Shown: positions 46,555-58,900 of the stretch, piece by piece | How positions within the stretch are numbered: the first letter of the stretch is position 1 | Layout: each line of letters begins with the position of its first letter | Source: Blasia pusilla | Taxonomy: Eukaryota; Marchantiophyta; Marchantiopsida; Blasiales | NCBI GenBank assembly: GCA_050084515.1 | Contig: CM114273.1 | Span: forward strand, 13,392,001-13,456,000 | Direction: 5' to 3' | DNA length: 64,000 nucleotides | Position numbers and translations under genes: made by a program | The notes under the pieces: model-generated | What the model was told of the DNA's origin: nothing | The model's database searches: none | What the model saw: the letters and a program-made list of their open reading frames with translations, nothing else

Positions 46555-48166
46555 TCAACCTCTTCGTGACTCGGTGCCTCTCGCAGCACCCCGAATCACC
46601 AGTGCAGTTGCCTCAACCTGGGCTGCACTACATATAAACCCCATATTGGCGAGATCCTCACCCAGATCAGGGTAAGAGGTAGAAGCTGGAGTCACACTTG
46701 CTCCTCGCAGCTCCGTGCCTTCCCTATGTTGCATCATCGTCATGGCAGCAATCCTCTGCTCCAACTGATCGATGCGTGAGAGAAGTACCGGCTCTGGTGC
46801 TCTTGCTCCATCTCCTCTGGCTGGTGGTGGTCGTCTACCACCACGTCCAAGAAGGACTCCCCGACTTCCTCCAGGAGGACCGCCCCCATGCCCTCGGCCT
46901 ACCTCTGGACGTGCCTCTCGGCGAAGGTCAAAACACCTATCCCTAGTGTGACCATATCTATGGCAATAATCACATTGGTGCAGTGGTGGGGCCATTCTGT
47001 GTGGCTCCTGAGAAATCAGAGGCGCTCGTGGTCCTCTCCCATGTTGTGGGCACTCTCTCTGCCTATGGGCCCCTCCACACGTCCAACAAGACCACATCGG
47101 TCCCTGCTGGGCAACATATGTAGGTACGGGTCGTTGCCTCATAGACTCACAGTACCCGCCCTGCTCTCTGGGCACACCGGCCTGCTCCCGTGGTATTGGT
47201 GCTCGCTGTGGCCCCTGTGGGATCACTATCGCTCGTGGACCCGTCGACTCTCAAGAAAATCCAGCGGTCACTACCTGCTCCTCACTCATGTTGAGCTCAA
47301 TACGCTTAGACAACTCAAAGACCACCTTCAATGTGGGCCCATTTGTGTGAATCAAAGACCGCAACTCGGACTCTCCTCTGTAGTTCTCGGTCCAGAACGC
47401 CGTACCAATACTGGACTGACTGCGCCTCAATCACTCCATACATAGCAATGATCAGCCTCCTCATGCGTGTGAATGCCTCTCTCAGACTCTCACCCGATCG
47501 TCGCTGAAAATCGTGTAGACTCTTCAGCTTGTCGGTGCGTATGCCTTGGTTGCTCTTCCCCAACTGTCGGAAGAACTCCACTGTGGGGGGCAAACTGGGT
47601 GGCCTTGTACCACCAGAGGTCTCTGCCACATCACCTGTCTCACTGCCCTCCTCTCCATCTAGCCTCCGAGCTCATGGTGTGGGTCTCTCTCCTCTCACAA
47701 TCCCATCATATGCCTCGCGACCACTAGTGGACACATACCCTGGAGCCCAATACATCCTCCACACATCGATCTCTACTGAATATAGTGATCGAAACTCCAT
47801 GTAATTATCCATCGGAGTACCCTCCAAATGCTGGAACAACCCCTTCCATGCCATGAAAGGGTTGAACCGTGTCGGGGTCCGTATCTCCTGGAAGTCGCAC
47901 CACGTGTCAAACTCCTAGATAAAATCATCTAAGTCGATGGTGCCCAGTGCACCCGAGAAACGACCCATGCCCCGATGGCCCATGTCGTCTATCTCCTGCC
48001 AAGTGATACTACCTCCGTCTGCGATCTCATCACGAGACCCAATGTCTAGTGATGACGATCCAGCCACGGATGGATGTCGAGGTAGCTCCTCATTGGTAAA
48101 CCCTCGGTATCTCACTCCACTCCGTGTCACACCACTACTACTGCTCACACTACCCCGTTCTTTCAA
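46555..48166 (-). pseudogene. Gag polyprotein (element 2) with two zinc knuckles
   Basis: Pieces in order: N-terminal acidic part (48166-47915), capsid start FQHLEGTPMDNYMEF (47854-47672), capsid GESLREAFTRMRRLIIAMYG (47629-47315), and nucleocapsid (47226-46555). The nucleocapsid has CWTCGGAHRQREC (C-x2-C-x3-H-x4-C) and CDYCHRYGHTRDRC (C-x2-C-x4-H-x4-C) knuckles, followed by a Gly/Arg-rich stretch and a short heptad-like segment (LSRIDQLEQRIAAMTMM). Gag packages the element RNA. Stops and frameshifts separate the pieces. Overlapping plus-strand frames here are shadows. Confidence 0.85.
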
Positions 48167-49206
48167 ACCTTGGAAGAACGTCGTGATGAAAAACCATGTC
48201 TCACCCGCTCAAGCACTCAGACTCACCGAGAGTCTCCCACACGCCTCACCTATGCTAGCGTCAATCCCGTGATGACACACCTGGCCTCACGCATACTCAA
48301 CACTCGGACTGACCATGAGCCTCCCAACTTACTCACCTAATCTAGCGATACTCTCGTGTCATACATGCGACCCCTATGCGGCAACCGCCGTATAGCCACC
48401 AACATGCTACACATGAAAAAGAGTCTACACTCGTCACCATCACTACATCCACCTAGCACCAACTACTACCCGATACCCACCACTCTCAATCACACACGAC
48501 AAGTGCGGGAAAAGGGACTTGAATGGGTAACCTGATCACGCCCTCCAACCTACGCACCGTCAACACTCACTCCCCCATGGGACACGGCAACCTCTGCAAC
48601 ACGACACTCTCCTCAACCGACATGTCGATCCTCTCGTCAACAGATGCGGACAACCCGTCGACATCATGCGCGCTGCTCGTCCATCGTCAACTCTTGCAAA
48701 TCCTTGTCGCCAAAAAACATCATGTCACGCAAACCTCTCCGTCCATCCCCACACGCGGCATATAACTTGACTTCCCCTGGTTGGGCTCCACTCCTACCAC
48801 GTACGCCCTGTCCGACCACGTGAGCATGATCCCGACCACATCCGGACTCTCAACCACGTCTGCCATGCCTCTACTATGTTGCCCATGCGCAACCACGTCC
48901 AAAGGGGGGGAAAGAGAAATAAATGCGGGAGGGGGGGGGGGGGCCAAGAGCCTGTCGCGGCCCGTCGCCTGATCTTTCTTGCCACTCTCGATGATGCACT
49001 CGTCGCCCCACTCCGTACTATACTCTGCCCCTGTCCTCAATCCATGTGCACCAGCAAACTCTGAGACAAACGGACAGCGCTTCCGACCACAGCCTTCTAA
49101 ACAGAAAAATGATCACCACCCGCATCTCCAGGGGCTCTCGACCAAGGCAACTCGCTCGCCTACCTGCAAACAACGAATTCCCACCAGCCCCCTCCCATCT
49201 TTCTCA
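48167..49206. other. Element 2 leader between 5' LTR and gag
   Basis: No gene. A G-run of about 14 lies near 48930-48943. GACTTGAATGGGTAAC near 48510 matches the element-1 leader. No canonical tRNA primer-binding site was recognised beside the LTR. Confidence 0.5.
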
Positions 49207-49689
49207 TGTAAAAATAAAGAGTAGTAAAAACGGCGCACCCGGCCTAAAACTCCATTCCTCAATCTACATCGGCATATTGAGCCTCGTCCACCCTATGCTA
49301 TCAAGGAATCCGGACGCTAGCACCCTAGTCCTATCTCTAACACATACAAGAGAGGTGCTCCAACGGCCCAACATGAGAAAGATGGCTTAGGAAAGCCATC
49401 TTCCTCTCTTATATAGGGTTGGGAAGAGCCTTTTGGCTCTTCCCCTAAAAAAAGCCCTTCCCTTGGTAACCTACGCGCACAAGTTACCAAGGGCGGGTGA
49501 CGTGATCAACAAGTCACTCGGCTGTGAAAGACCTCAACATGAAAGTTGTCAGAAATGACATTCGTGACACAATGGACCTATCCTCAACCTGAATCAACAC
49601 CGTGGGACAAAGTTACACTCAAGATAGTCCGCTGGCTCCTACGCCCTATCAAGGATACATCTCGGCCTATCGGCTACTCAGATGTGACA
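49207..49689 (-). repeat. 5' LTR (repeat B, right copy) of element 2
   Basis: 483 bp aligning with 42871-43356. On the element's strand it starts TGTCACATCTGAG and ends TTTACA. Repeat A is absent on its right, so either the LTR is B alone or this copy has lost its A part. Confidence 0.88.
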
Positions 49690-49692
49690 AGT

Positions 49693-49804
49693 GAAACTCT
49701 TGCTGCGGGAGAGGTTTTAGCTCAGAATAGAGGGTCGTGCCGCATACTGATCTAACAATGAAACTCTAGCTGTGGGAAAGGTTTAAGCTCAGAACAGAGG
49801 GTCC
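49693..49804. repeat. Two-copy tandem repeat, 67-bp period
   Basis: A 45-bp block starting GAAACTCT(T/A)GCTG(C/T)GGGA and ending AGAGGGTC occurs at 49693 and 49760. It lies directly outside the element-2 5' LTR. Confidence 0.85.
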
Positions 49805-51050
49805 AGATACGACCTCACAAACCAGGCCAACCAATGCATAACTACGGAAGAAGGGTACTGAAAACCTAGAGTATCAGAGACGCGTACACGCCTGGCACGG
49901 CCTTGCGCATCTACGCGCTCTCAAAATCCCCAGTCATACCATCACGTGTGCAGAGCGCCAGGGCAGCAGACACTCAAGCGGATCAAATCGCCACTCTCAC
50001 ACTTTGTTGTTTGTTCTTCTTAAGACCTCAGGAAGGAGTGCGCATAGATGCATATAGACTTAATTCTCCCAGCGTTATCAATTGAATTCTCCTAGCGTTA
50101 TCAGTTACATCCGAGTTCCTACTCATGGAAACTTTCCAGAAATCGACTAGACAATAGAGCAACGACAACTAAAACCTGGGCATGAAGAAAAAACTAACGA
50201 AAACATTGCAAGGAGGCATGAGAGGGCAGACTCAAAGCGCATAAGTCTTCCCTCTTTCCGAATAAAAATCCAACAATCCACTTATAGGAGAGGTAGTGGG
50301 AGGCAGGAACGTCAAACTCTATAAAGAGCGAGGCCACTCCTTTCTAACAAGCGCCACCTGCACTAGAGAAGTGGAGCATACCGTGAGAGTTTGCTACAAG
50401 GTAGAACTGGAGAGAGGGCAGACTCACGATCGGGTGAGTTGCCTCTCTCCTCACGAGCACACCCAAGGCGCCACAAGTTTCACATGACCTTCCGCTCATG
50501 GACGTGCTTCCCAGTTTCCTCTCACGGGCGTCTTTCCAAGTTTCCTTGCACAAGCACGGCATGGCGTTTAGACTAGGAAGAAGCAAACACGAAGAGGGAG
50601 AGCGCAAAGGCGGAGAGCAAGAGCACGGAGGCGGAGAAGAGGAAATGGAGAAAGCGAGCGAAGTGGAGAGGGTACGCGACGGAGAGAGGGGGTAAGGGAG
50701 AGGGGGATCGCGGGAGTGGGGGGCGGGTTAAGGCGTGGCGAGGGGGGGCGGGGTTAGGTTTTTGAATTAAAAATCTAATTCTAAAATTTAATCTATTTTT
50801 AATTATTAATTGAAAAAATTCTGGAAATTAGTTTTCTCTAAGAAAATTTTGGAAGCATAGAGGTGTCAAATTGTAGATTTTTTATTTTTTAAGATTTGAA
50901 TTCCAAAAAAATTCTATAAGAGTATATGTTTATTAGACTTTAAAAGAAATTATTAGAGATCCTTCCTCTCTACTCTCCTTCTAATTTCTAACTAATTTTC
51001 ATATTTTTAAGCAACAATTTATAATTCCCACTTATATTTTTTGATCTTTC
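49805..51050. other. Intergenic, nothing recognised
   Basis: 49805-50760 is mixed to GC-rich; purine-rich sequence near 50570-50740 has no recognisable product. 50760-51050 is AT-rich. Confidence 0.4.
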
Positions 51051-51359
51051 TGGCATGTTACGTAGATGGCGAGCGGGAGTCGCATATTTGTGGAGACATC
51101 CGCTTGATGTTATCACACATACAAGAGTTCCAATTTGTTCTTCTACAAGATGTTCAACAAGACCAATTGGCAAATTGAAGAACAATTCTCCGATGGTAAG
51201 ACAAATTCATTTATGCCATATCTTTGAATTTTGGATTTCTTTGATGAGCATGTCTTATCAATCCCTCCACTCTTGAGTGGTTGCATTGCATGATTAATAT
51301 TGAATCCATGCTTTAATATTTCATTCGCAGACTTCCTTTGCCATCAAATCCTACGGAAT

Positions 51360-52109
51360 TTTGACTTTAGAAAATTGATGCGTGCAAAGGCTCAACAAAG
51401 AAAGTATGCCTCTCGTAAGGGAAATTTAGGACAACAGAGAAACATAGCAGATTGAGTCATCACCGAAACATCTCCAACGTAAGTCCATTCCATTTATGAA
51501 CATTGAACATCTTGATCTCCACACTTCATATTACTTTTCACTAATTTCATTTTTCTGTTTGTAAAAAATTGTTCTTCTAGACTTCTTATTCCATCAAATC
51601 CTATAAATGCACGTGATATTCAGAAGGTTCTACATGGAGAAGCACAAAAACGAAAACAAGCGGTTTTTCTGATAAAATGGAAGCCCTCAGAGAAAAAAAA
51701 TACTCAACCGTCGTGAGTACACCAAAAGAAAGAAAGGGCTTCAACTTGAAGCTGAGTCTACTTTGGTAGTTCATACTATTCCAACTATTCAAAATATGGA
51801 GATTGTAACTATTGGAAGTCCATTCATAAGGTCATAATCATAACGCCCCATTCATGTTTTATTTTTCTTCGTCTTCTTGTCTATTCCTTCCTCTATTTTG
51901 TACTTATTAGAGTTACTTTGTTTTCCCATGTCTTCCAATGTGAATAAAGTAATTGTAGAAGCAAATGACATCGTTCATGATGAAGAGAGAGAAGATGAAA
52001 TGATTCTGAATGATGATTTTATTCGTGGGGTACAAGTTGCCACTTATATCGAGACAAGAATTGAGTTACCCACCGATGGAGTCCATGAAGTTATTGAGAA
52101 TGCATCTAT
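51360..52109 (+). pseudogene. Helitron N-terminal coding remains upstream of the copia insertion
   Basis: Short charged pieces (LMRAKAQQRKYASRKG at ~51370) and an open frame 51877-52109 ending GVHEVIENAS. Removing the copia element and one target duplication lets this frame run on as ENAS-TRGPTTFVIPR for about 38 codons, showing that the two sides were one exon. The exact function of this region is not clear. Confidence 0.55.
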
Positions 52110-52420
52110 TGAAGATTGAGTTACAATCAAGCTCATGAAACACCTGAACTGCTACATTTGGTACTCACACGAAGTAGGGAAGCTTAATCTTGGTTAGTAA
52201 GTTAAGCGCGATTATCTTAACTAGGGTTAGTTAATCACAGTTAGTCTAACTCGAGACTATGGTTAAGATTAGGGTTATGATTGCTTGTACATACCTTATA
52301 TAATTGAGAAGGGGACCAGCCTCCACTCAATCTCTCATTGCAAATTTTGTTCTTCATGGTGGTATGTGTGTGTGTGAGAGTCATTTTCCACCACTTATGT
52401 TTTTTTAGCAGTTTTTCACA
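52110..52420 (+). repeat. 5' LTR of the copia element
   Basis: Aligns with 55637-55900. Starts TGAAGATTGAGTTACAATC and has a TATA-like CCTTATATAATTGAG near 52294. About 47 bp longer than the 3' LTR because of a GT-rich stretch near 52360-52410. Confidence 0.9.
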
Positions 52421-52432
52421 TAGTATCAGAGC
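52421..52432 (+). promoter_or_regulatory. Primer-binding site for initiator tRNA-Met
   Basis: TAGTATCAGAGC differs by one base from TGGTATCAGAGC, complementary to the 3' end of plant initiator tRNA-Met. It directly follows the 5' LTR. Confidence 0.85.
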
Positions 52433-52631
52433 GATAGGAGAACATCACTTGAAATTCTTGGTGTTTGAGGAGAAAAGAGAGGCAAGAGAAGGCACAATTT
52501 CAGTTTGGGAGAAATAAGTTTTGTTCAGAGCTGAGTGGGTGCAGATTTCAAGAGGAGCTTTGACGGTGATAACACTTTGGAGGTGTTTCAGAAGGCTTTC
52601 CCAATCGATTTAGCTGTTTGGGTCCGTTGCG

Positions 52632-52679
52632 GCTAGAACGATGCCAAAGGCTAGTTCTAGCATTTGGCATCGTTCTAGC
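52632..52679. repeat. 17-bp perfect inverted repeat in the copia leader
   Basis: 52632-52648 (GCTAGAACGATGCCAAA) pairs exactly with 52663-52679, with a 14-base loop. Confidence 0.9.
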
Positions 52680-52899
52680 ATAATTTCATGCTTTCTACTC
52701 CTCCAATTGAAGCATAGACCACTCCTACACATAAATCAACCTGAAATTTTCCAAAATTGATCAACTGTATGAAAGAACTAGTCGAAATTGGCCTGTAGAG
52801 AACAAACTGCATAACTTTTTTCACTATTTGTACTTTCCTACACTGAAATTGCTAGTGCAGGAGCTCTGAATGTCAGAATCAAACGATTTTGGGCGTGTT

Positions 52900-55646
52900 G
52901 GAAAGCTCTCGACGAGCTCTACAAGACGGTTTTCAAGATATTGATATTCTGAAGGAGGCTTGGGATGCATTGGAAAAGTTTTTCCAGACATCTACAAAGG
53001 CCAGAAAGCTTCAATTGAAACAACAATTGAACGAAGTGAGGAAAGGATCGTAGAGCATCAATGATTATATTTTGAGTATCAGACATATTTTTGATCAGTT
53101 GAATAACATTGGAGTGATAGTAGAAGATGATGATCTGATTTTATTCACTCTTCAAGGCCATCCAAAGGATTACAAGTCCTTTGAGACCTCTATCTCGGTG
53201 AGAGAGATATAAACATTCAGAGTTCTAGTAGAGAAGCAGACTAGAGAACACATTATGAAATTACGTTGTGATGGAGGAGGAGAGTATCTTTGAACAGAGT
53301 TTGATGACTATTTACGTCAGGATAACATTCAACGTCAAGTGACTTGCCGTTATACTCCACAACAAAATGGAGTGGTTGAGAGGAAGAATTGACATATTGG
53401 TGAAGCGGTACGAGCTATGTTAAATGAGAAGAACATGCCTAAGGTGTATTGGATAGAGGTTGTAGCATGTGCAGTCTTCTTAATCAACCTAACTCCAACA
53501 ACAAGAATTCATGATAAAACTCCATTCAAAGTCTTCACAAGAAGTAAACCTGATTTTTCCTTCTTGAAAGTATTTGGCTATATTTGTTATGCTCATGTTC
53601 CTTCTTAGAAATATTTATAACTAGATCCCAAGTTTGAAATATATATCTTGAATGGCTATCTTGATGGAACTAAGGGATATAAGTGCTACATTCCATCCTC
53701 TAGGCAGCTTATTATTAGTCGGGATGTTGTCTTTGATGAGCTAAAGTCATGGTATGCTCCATCTAAGCCTATTCCACCTCTAAACTTGTTTGTTAAGGGG
53801 GAGAATATGACTGTAAACCAACAGAAATTGTCTTCAAATTCCCCAAGTACTAGTGCAAGATTAAGAGAGGTTCTAGATTCATCAGTTAAATCTGTGAGTC
53901 CATGGACGGGAAGAGTACGTATTCAGTCTGTTGACACAAGTCAGAGCTCGAGTCAGGTGTCAGAGGCATCTACCTTTGAACAAAAACTTCGTAGATCAAG
54001 TAGAGTTACACATCCACTTCATAAATTCATAAATGAAGGTTTCTTTGCGACACATCATGCATATATGATGACTAATCTTCAAGAATAGGAGACAAGTTGT
54101 TTTGAAGAATCTTCAAGTAAAGTCAAATGGATTCAAGCTCTGGAGCAAGAGCTTGCTTCATTAAGACATCAACAGACATGGGAGATGATTGATATATCTT
54201 CCGATAAGGAAGCTATTGGTTGCGAATGGGTTTACAAAATCAAACGCAATCAAGATGGTACAATTAATAGATACAAAGCAAGATTGGTGGCTAAGGACTA
54301 TGCACAATAATATGGTATCGATTATGAGGAAATATTTAGCCCTGTTGCAAAGATGACGACTACGAGAATAGTGGTTGCAGTTATAGTAAGTAAGAAGTAG
54401 AGATTACATCACATGGATGTCAAGAATTCCTTCTTGAATAGAGATCTATACGAGGAGGTATATATGACTTAACCACATGGATACGAGCATCCCAAGTTTC
54501 CATTTCGCGTATGCGGGTTGAAGAAAGCTCTATACGGGCTCAAATAAGCTCCAAGAGCTTGGTATGGCAAGATTACATACGTCCTACAAGAGTTGGGTTT
54601 TAGGGTATGTGATTCTGACTCCTTGTTATATGTCTTGAGAGAACAAGATCATATGGTCCTCATTGTGTTATATGTTGACAATCTTCTGATTACTCGAAGC
54701 ACTGAAGAAATGGTACAACAAGTCAAATTTAAGTTACAAGCATAATTTGATATGAAGGATTTTGGAGAACTCAAGTACTTCCTTGGTATTGAGTTTATCA
54801 AAGTTGGAGAGAGTATGTGGTTATTACAACGAAAATATGGTCTTCATATGCTTTCAAAATATGGTATGAAGGCTTATAAGCCAATCTCTACAGCGTTGGA
54901 CCAGAGCGTGAAGCTAAGAGTTGATGAAGGAGAGCTACTTGCGGATTCTAATATGTATAGGCGCATGGTTGGAAGTTTAATCTATCTAACTAAAACCAGA
55001 CCAGATTTGAGCTATACTGTTGGCCTAGTGAGCCAATTTATACAAGCATTTCGGAAACCTCACCTTGATGTTGTGAGGAGGATTATGCGGTATTTGAAAA
55101 TTCTCTATTCAATTCGGGCTTCAATTTGAACCTTCTCCGAGTTTTCAATTACAATGTTTCACATATGCTGATTGGGCAGGAAGCGTGTCTGATCGACACT
55201 CCACATCTGGTTATTCGTTTATTTTGGGAAGCGCAGCTATAAGTTGGGCTTCAAAGAAGCAACCTACAGTTGCTTTATCTTCAACAGAGGCTGAGTACAG
55301 AGGAGCAACCAATGCAGCATATGAGGCGGTATCGCTTCATCGATTACTTGTTGAGATTGGTGTTAGTAACTTAGGACCTAGTGTAATATATGCAGACAAT
55401 ATTAGTAGCATCAAGCTTGCTAATAACCTTGTGTTTCATGCTCGTACAAAGCATGTTGAGGTGCACTATCATTTTATTAGAGAGAAAGTGCTTGCACGAG
55501 AAATTGATCTTGTGTATATAGGTACAGATCAGCAAATTGCTAACATCTTTACAAAGGCATTTTCTAGAGATAAGTTTGAGATGTTTAGAAATGATTTAGG
55601 CGTTAGAGATATCGATATGAGCTGGAGGGGGAGTATTGAAGATTGA
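52900..55646 (+). pseudogene. Copia gag-pol remains
   Basis: Gag fragment to ~53250 (LKQQLNEVRKGS region). Integrase from ~53265, entered in mid-domain: RCDGGGEY, TPQQNGVVERKN, then VFGYICYAHVP (ends 53608) and the linker 53648-54088. Reverse transcriptase ~54110-55130 has the catalytic motif LYVDNLLITR at ~54670, with the second aspartate of YVDD changed to N, and MVGSLIYLTKTRPDLSY. RNase H is at 55185-55646 (ALSSTEAEYRGATNAAYEAV). Protease and the integrase zinc finger and first aspartate are deleted at ~53255. Stops at several sites (for example 53052, 53608, 54088) confirm inactivity. Confidence 0.9.
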
Positions 55647-55900
55647 GTTACAATCAAGCCCATGAAACACATGAAGTGCTACATTTGGTACTCACACGAA
55701 GTAGGGAAGCTTAATCTTGGTTAGTCAATTAAGGGCGATTGTCTTAACTAGGGTTAGTTAGTCACAGTTAGTGTAACTCGAGACTATGGTTAAGATTAGG
55801 ATTAGGATTGCTTGTACATATCCTATATAATTGAGAAGGGGACCAGCCTCCACTCATTCTCTCATTGTGTGTGCTTGTGCTTCTTTTTAGTAGTTTTTCA
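55637..55900 (+). repeat. 3' LTR of the copia element
   Basis: 264 bp beginning TGAAGATTGAG right after the polypurine tract GGAGGGGGAGTA and ending TAGTTTTTCA. By eye it is roughly 90-95% identical to the 5' LTR over the shared part. Confidence 0.9.
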
Positions 55901-55902
55901 TA

Positions 55903-58900
55903 GCATCTACAAGAGGGCCAACTACTTTTGTCATACCAAGAGTTGAGTTACCGATGACTTTTCCTGTCTTGAACGAGGTATTCCCATCAAGTACAGTTCT
56001 TCGGTAGATTGCAATGTTGAAGACAATGTAATGTCAAAAGTGGATTGTATGGTATCTACAGTTAATAACGTTGTATCTCGAGCACAAATTTCCATGAACC
56101 AAATGCTTCTACAATTTGTCCATCCCCTGCTATTGATAGGGTTGTTAAAGTAAATACATTACTCAATATTTTTCAACTTCCTAATATCACTTTCTTTCCA
56201 AGAAAGTGATATTAGGAAGTTGTGGCTTCAAAGGAGTTTGAATCGTACCATCGGTCGTCATACGTTGGGGAATATGACGGAAACATGGCCTTCATGCCGT
56301 GCTCTACATTGGAAATGTGAAATGGTCAGAGGTATGAAGTTTCGCGATTCGCCATTTGGTATGTGTTGTGATCATGGGAGAATAAATTTTCCCCTCTTGA
56401 AAACTTCTCTTCCATTCTTGAAATCGCCGATTTCGGGTGTGGGTCCTAGAAGTTTTCATTTTCTTACTCATGGTCAAGCTTACGAATCTGCACTTCAACT
56501 AGCATCTACTGGAGTGCATGTAATGAACATGTTGGTGGCATTTGACTTTTTAGGATCCAAGGTGGGGTCTATCATTCTATTGGACCATTACATCCTGATA
56601 TAGGAGCACATCCCCAATTGCCCAACTCTACATTCTTGATACTGCAAATGAATTGGAGAATGGTGGAAGAATTATGTCTAGATCTTCCGATCTTAATCTA
56701 GACATCTTGAAAGAGCTACAAGAGATGCTACACGAATCCAATCCATATATCAAGATCTTTCGGCATATAGCAAATGAAGCAAGTGATGTCGATATGCAAA
56801 TCATCCTAAAGGCAAGGAAGAGAGATCTTGATGCCAAGCGTTATAACTTACCATATGCTTCTGAGGTTGCTGCTATTTTACCACGAGATGGAAGTGAGCA
56901 TGTTGAATGTCGATATTAATTTGGACATCACAAGTAGTATTTCTGCAGTCAAGTACTTATATGAATATGTATGTAAGGGATCTGATGCGGTGTCATTTAA
57001 GTTGTCAAAGAAAATGGATACATCAACCGTAATTGATGGTATTGATGAGACAACATCATATCTTGATGCAAGGTATGCTCCTTTGAATAATTTCTCTCAT
57101 GCTATATATATAGTTAACATATCTTAGTTCATATATCTTACTTCTTATTCCAAATATATCTCTTCTTCAGAGGCGTGTTGGCAATTGTTCAAATTTAGTC
57201 TACATGCAAAATCTCGAGTATTGTGCGATTAGCGGCTCATCTTCCGGAGAATCAATTAGTTTACTTCAATGCTCTTGACGTTCTTGAGGATTTTTTGCAA
57301 CAAAATAGAGAGACAACTCTAAGTCAATGGTTTGCAACGATTAGATCTTACTCTAATGCTCGATAATATCTTTCTATCGATTTCCTTTCGTTTTATCGTT
57401 GGATAATAAGAAATGGATTCGAAGGGTACAAAGAAGAAATGGTTGTGGCCATCATATTGATCGGTATATCTTACTCATCCAGATATATGCTTTATCTTCT
57501 TTTACCTATTATTACTTTCAACTCTTACATATTACGTTTTGAAATGAGGAATCTATTGTGGAATAGAGGGGACTAATTTATTTCATTTCTTTTCTTCAAA
57601 GGTGAAGGAGAACATCATTGGTTAAGATTACTCCTTCATAATGTTCGAGGAGCAACTACATATGAATGTTTGAGGATTATTAATGGAATAGTGTATCCTA
57701 AATTTAAGGAGGGTGCTATCCAATTGGGAATCCTCAAGGATGATAGGGAAGTGTTTTGTTGCTTTGAAGAAGCTTCTGTGATCGGTAGTGGCTCTTCACT
57801 ACGTCGATTATTTGCAATCATTTTAGCTTATAACACTCCTCCTCAACCTGCTACGCTATGGAATCAATTCTTGGTTCCACTAAACGAGGATGTCTTATAT
57901 GAACGACGTCCGGTAAGCCTTGATTTTTACAACTCCTTACATCATTGCTTCCTTCTTTATTGAGCATTATCTTCTATTGAGCATGAAACAAACTAATCAT
58001 GATTTGTACATATGTTTGGACGTTTCCATTGCAGAAAATAGGAATTCTTAATCTTCCTGTTGATGTTGCTATCATTAATAATGCATTGTTGGAAGTGCAT
58101 TATTATTTGCAAGATCAAGGAAAGAGATTGTCTAATTTTCCAAACATGCCTCAAGCTAATTTCCAAATCCTACACTCATATTCATACTTAGAGAAACAAG
58201 AGCTATAACATGATACGGAGGAGTTGTATGAACAAGTACAATTGGGAGAAGCATGTTTGAATGAAAGCCACCTATTATTTGGGATGCTATTCATGATGAA
58301 CTCAATCAAATATGCATAAATGCTCCACCATCTCCCAAAAAAAAAATTCATCGATGGACCAGGTGGAACAAGAAAGAATTTTTTATACAATCTTCTCCTT
58401 GCCAGCGTAAGGAGTGCAAGAGGTATAACTTTGGCCGTAGTATCTTTTGGAATAGCTGCTATATTGTTAGATGGAGAACGTATTGCACATTCACGCTTCA
58501 AGATATCCATCAGACTTCATGAGAGCTCTACTTGCAAGTAAGTGCCTTATATATTTATATCCTTATGACAATTTTGTCAATACATACATACATACATGTT
58601 CATACCTCAAAGTATTACAAGTTTTAATATACTTTCATGTGTCTTTTGTAGTTTATCGATCAATAGTGATGGAGCGCGCTTAATCCGTGCTGCAATGCTC
58701 ATTATATGGGATGAAGCACCTATGGCTCATCGTCATGCATTTGAGGCACTTAACTGAACTTTACAATATATCATCGGAGTAGTCTTTGATGATTTACGAC
58801 AAATACCATTCAGCGGCAAACTCAAAATATTTGGTGGTGACTTTCGCCAAGTCTTGCATGTTGTTCGTCATGGGGATCGTCCATAAATCATTCAAGCCAC

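Larger units (their letters stand above)
42735..49689 (-). mobile_element. Gypsy-type LTR retroelement 2 with DNA methyltransferase and integrase-PHD, internally deleted
   Basis: Minus-strand order: 5' LTR-type repeat (49689-49207), leader, gag (48166-46555), protease (46306-45710), DNA methyltransferase (45335 to ~44600), integrase (~44595-44135), integrase C-terminus plus PHD finger (44093-43563), polypurine tract (43507-43496), 3' LTR region (43495-42735). About 7 kb. Reverse transcriptase and RNase H are missing: the methyltransferase reading stops short of its C-terminal part and continues directly into the integrase core. Confidence 0.88.
52110..55900 (+). mobile_element. Ty1/copia LTR retrotransposon, degenerate, nested in the Helitron
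   Basis: 5' LTR 52110-52420, primer-binding site 52421-52432, broken gag-pol, polypurine tract at ~55620-55634, 3' LTR 55637-55900. A GCATCT at 52102-52107 and at 55903-55908 is the probable target-site duplication (two extra bases lie between it and each TG/CA end). At 3.8 kb it is shorter than a full copia element because protease and the N-terminal half of integrase are deleted. Confidence 0.9.

Noticed and set aside
46698-47445. Plus-strand open frames of 80-185 aa across the gag region
   Set aside because: They are shadows of the minus-strand gag with its zinc knuckles and show no domain of their own. The same holds for plus-strand frames over protease at 33430-33960 and 45723-46361.
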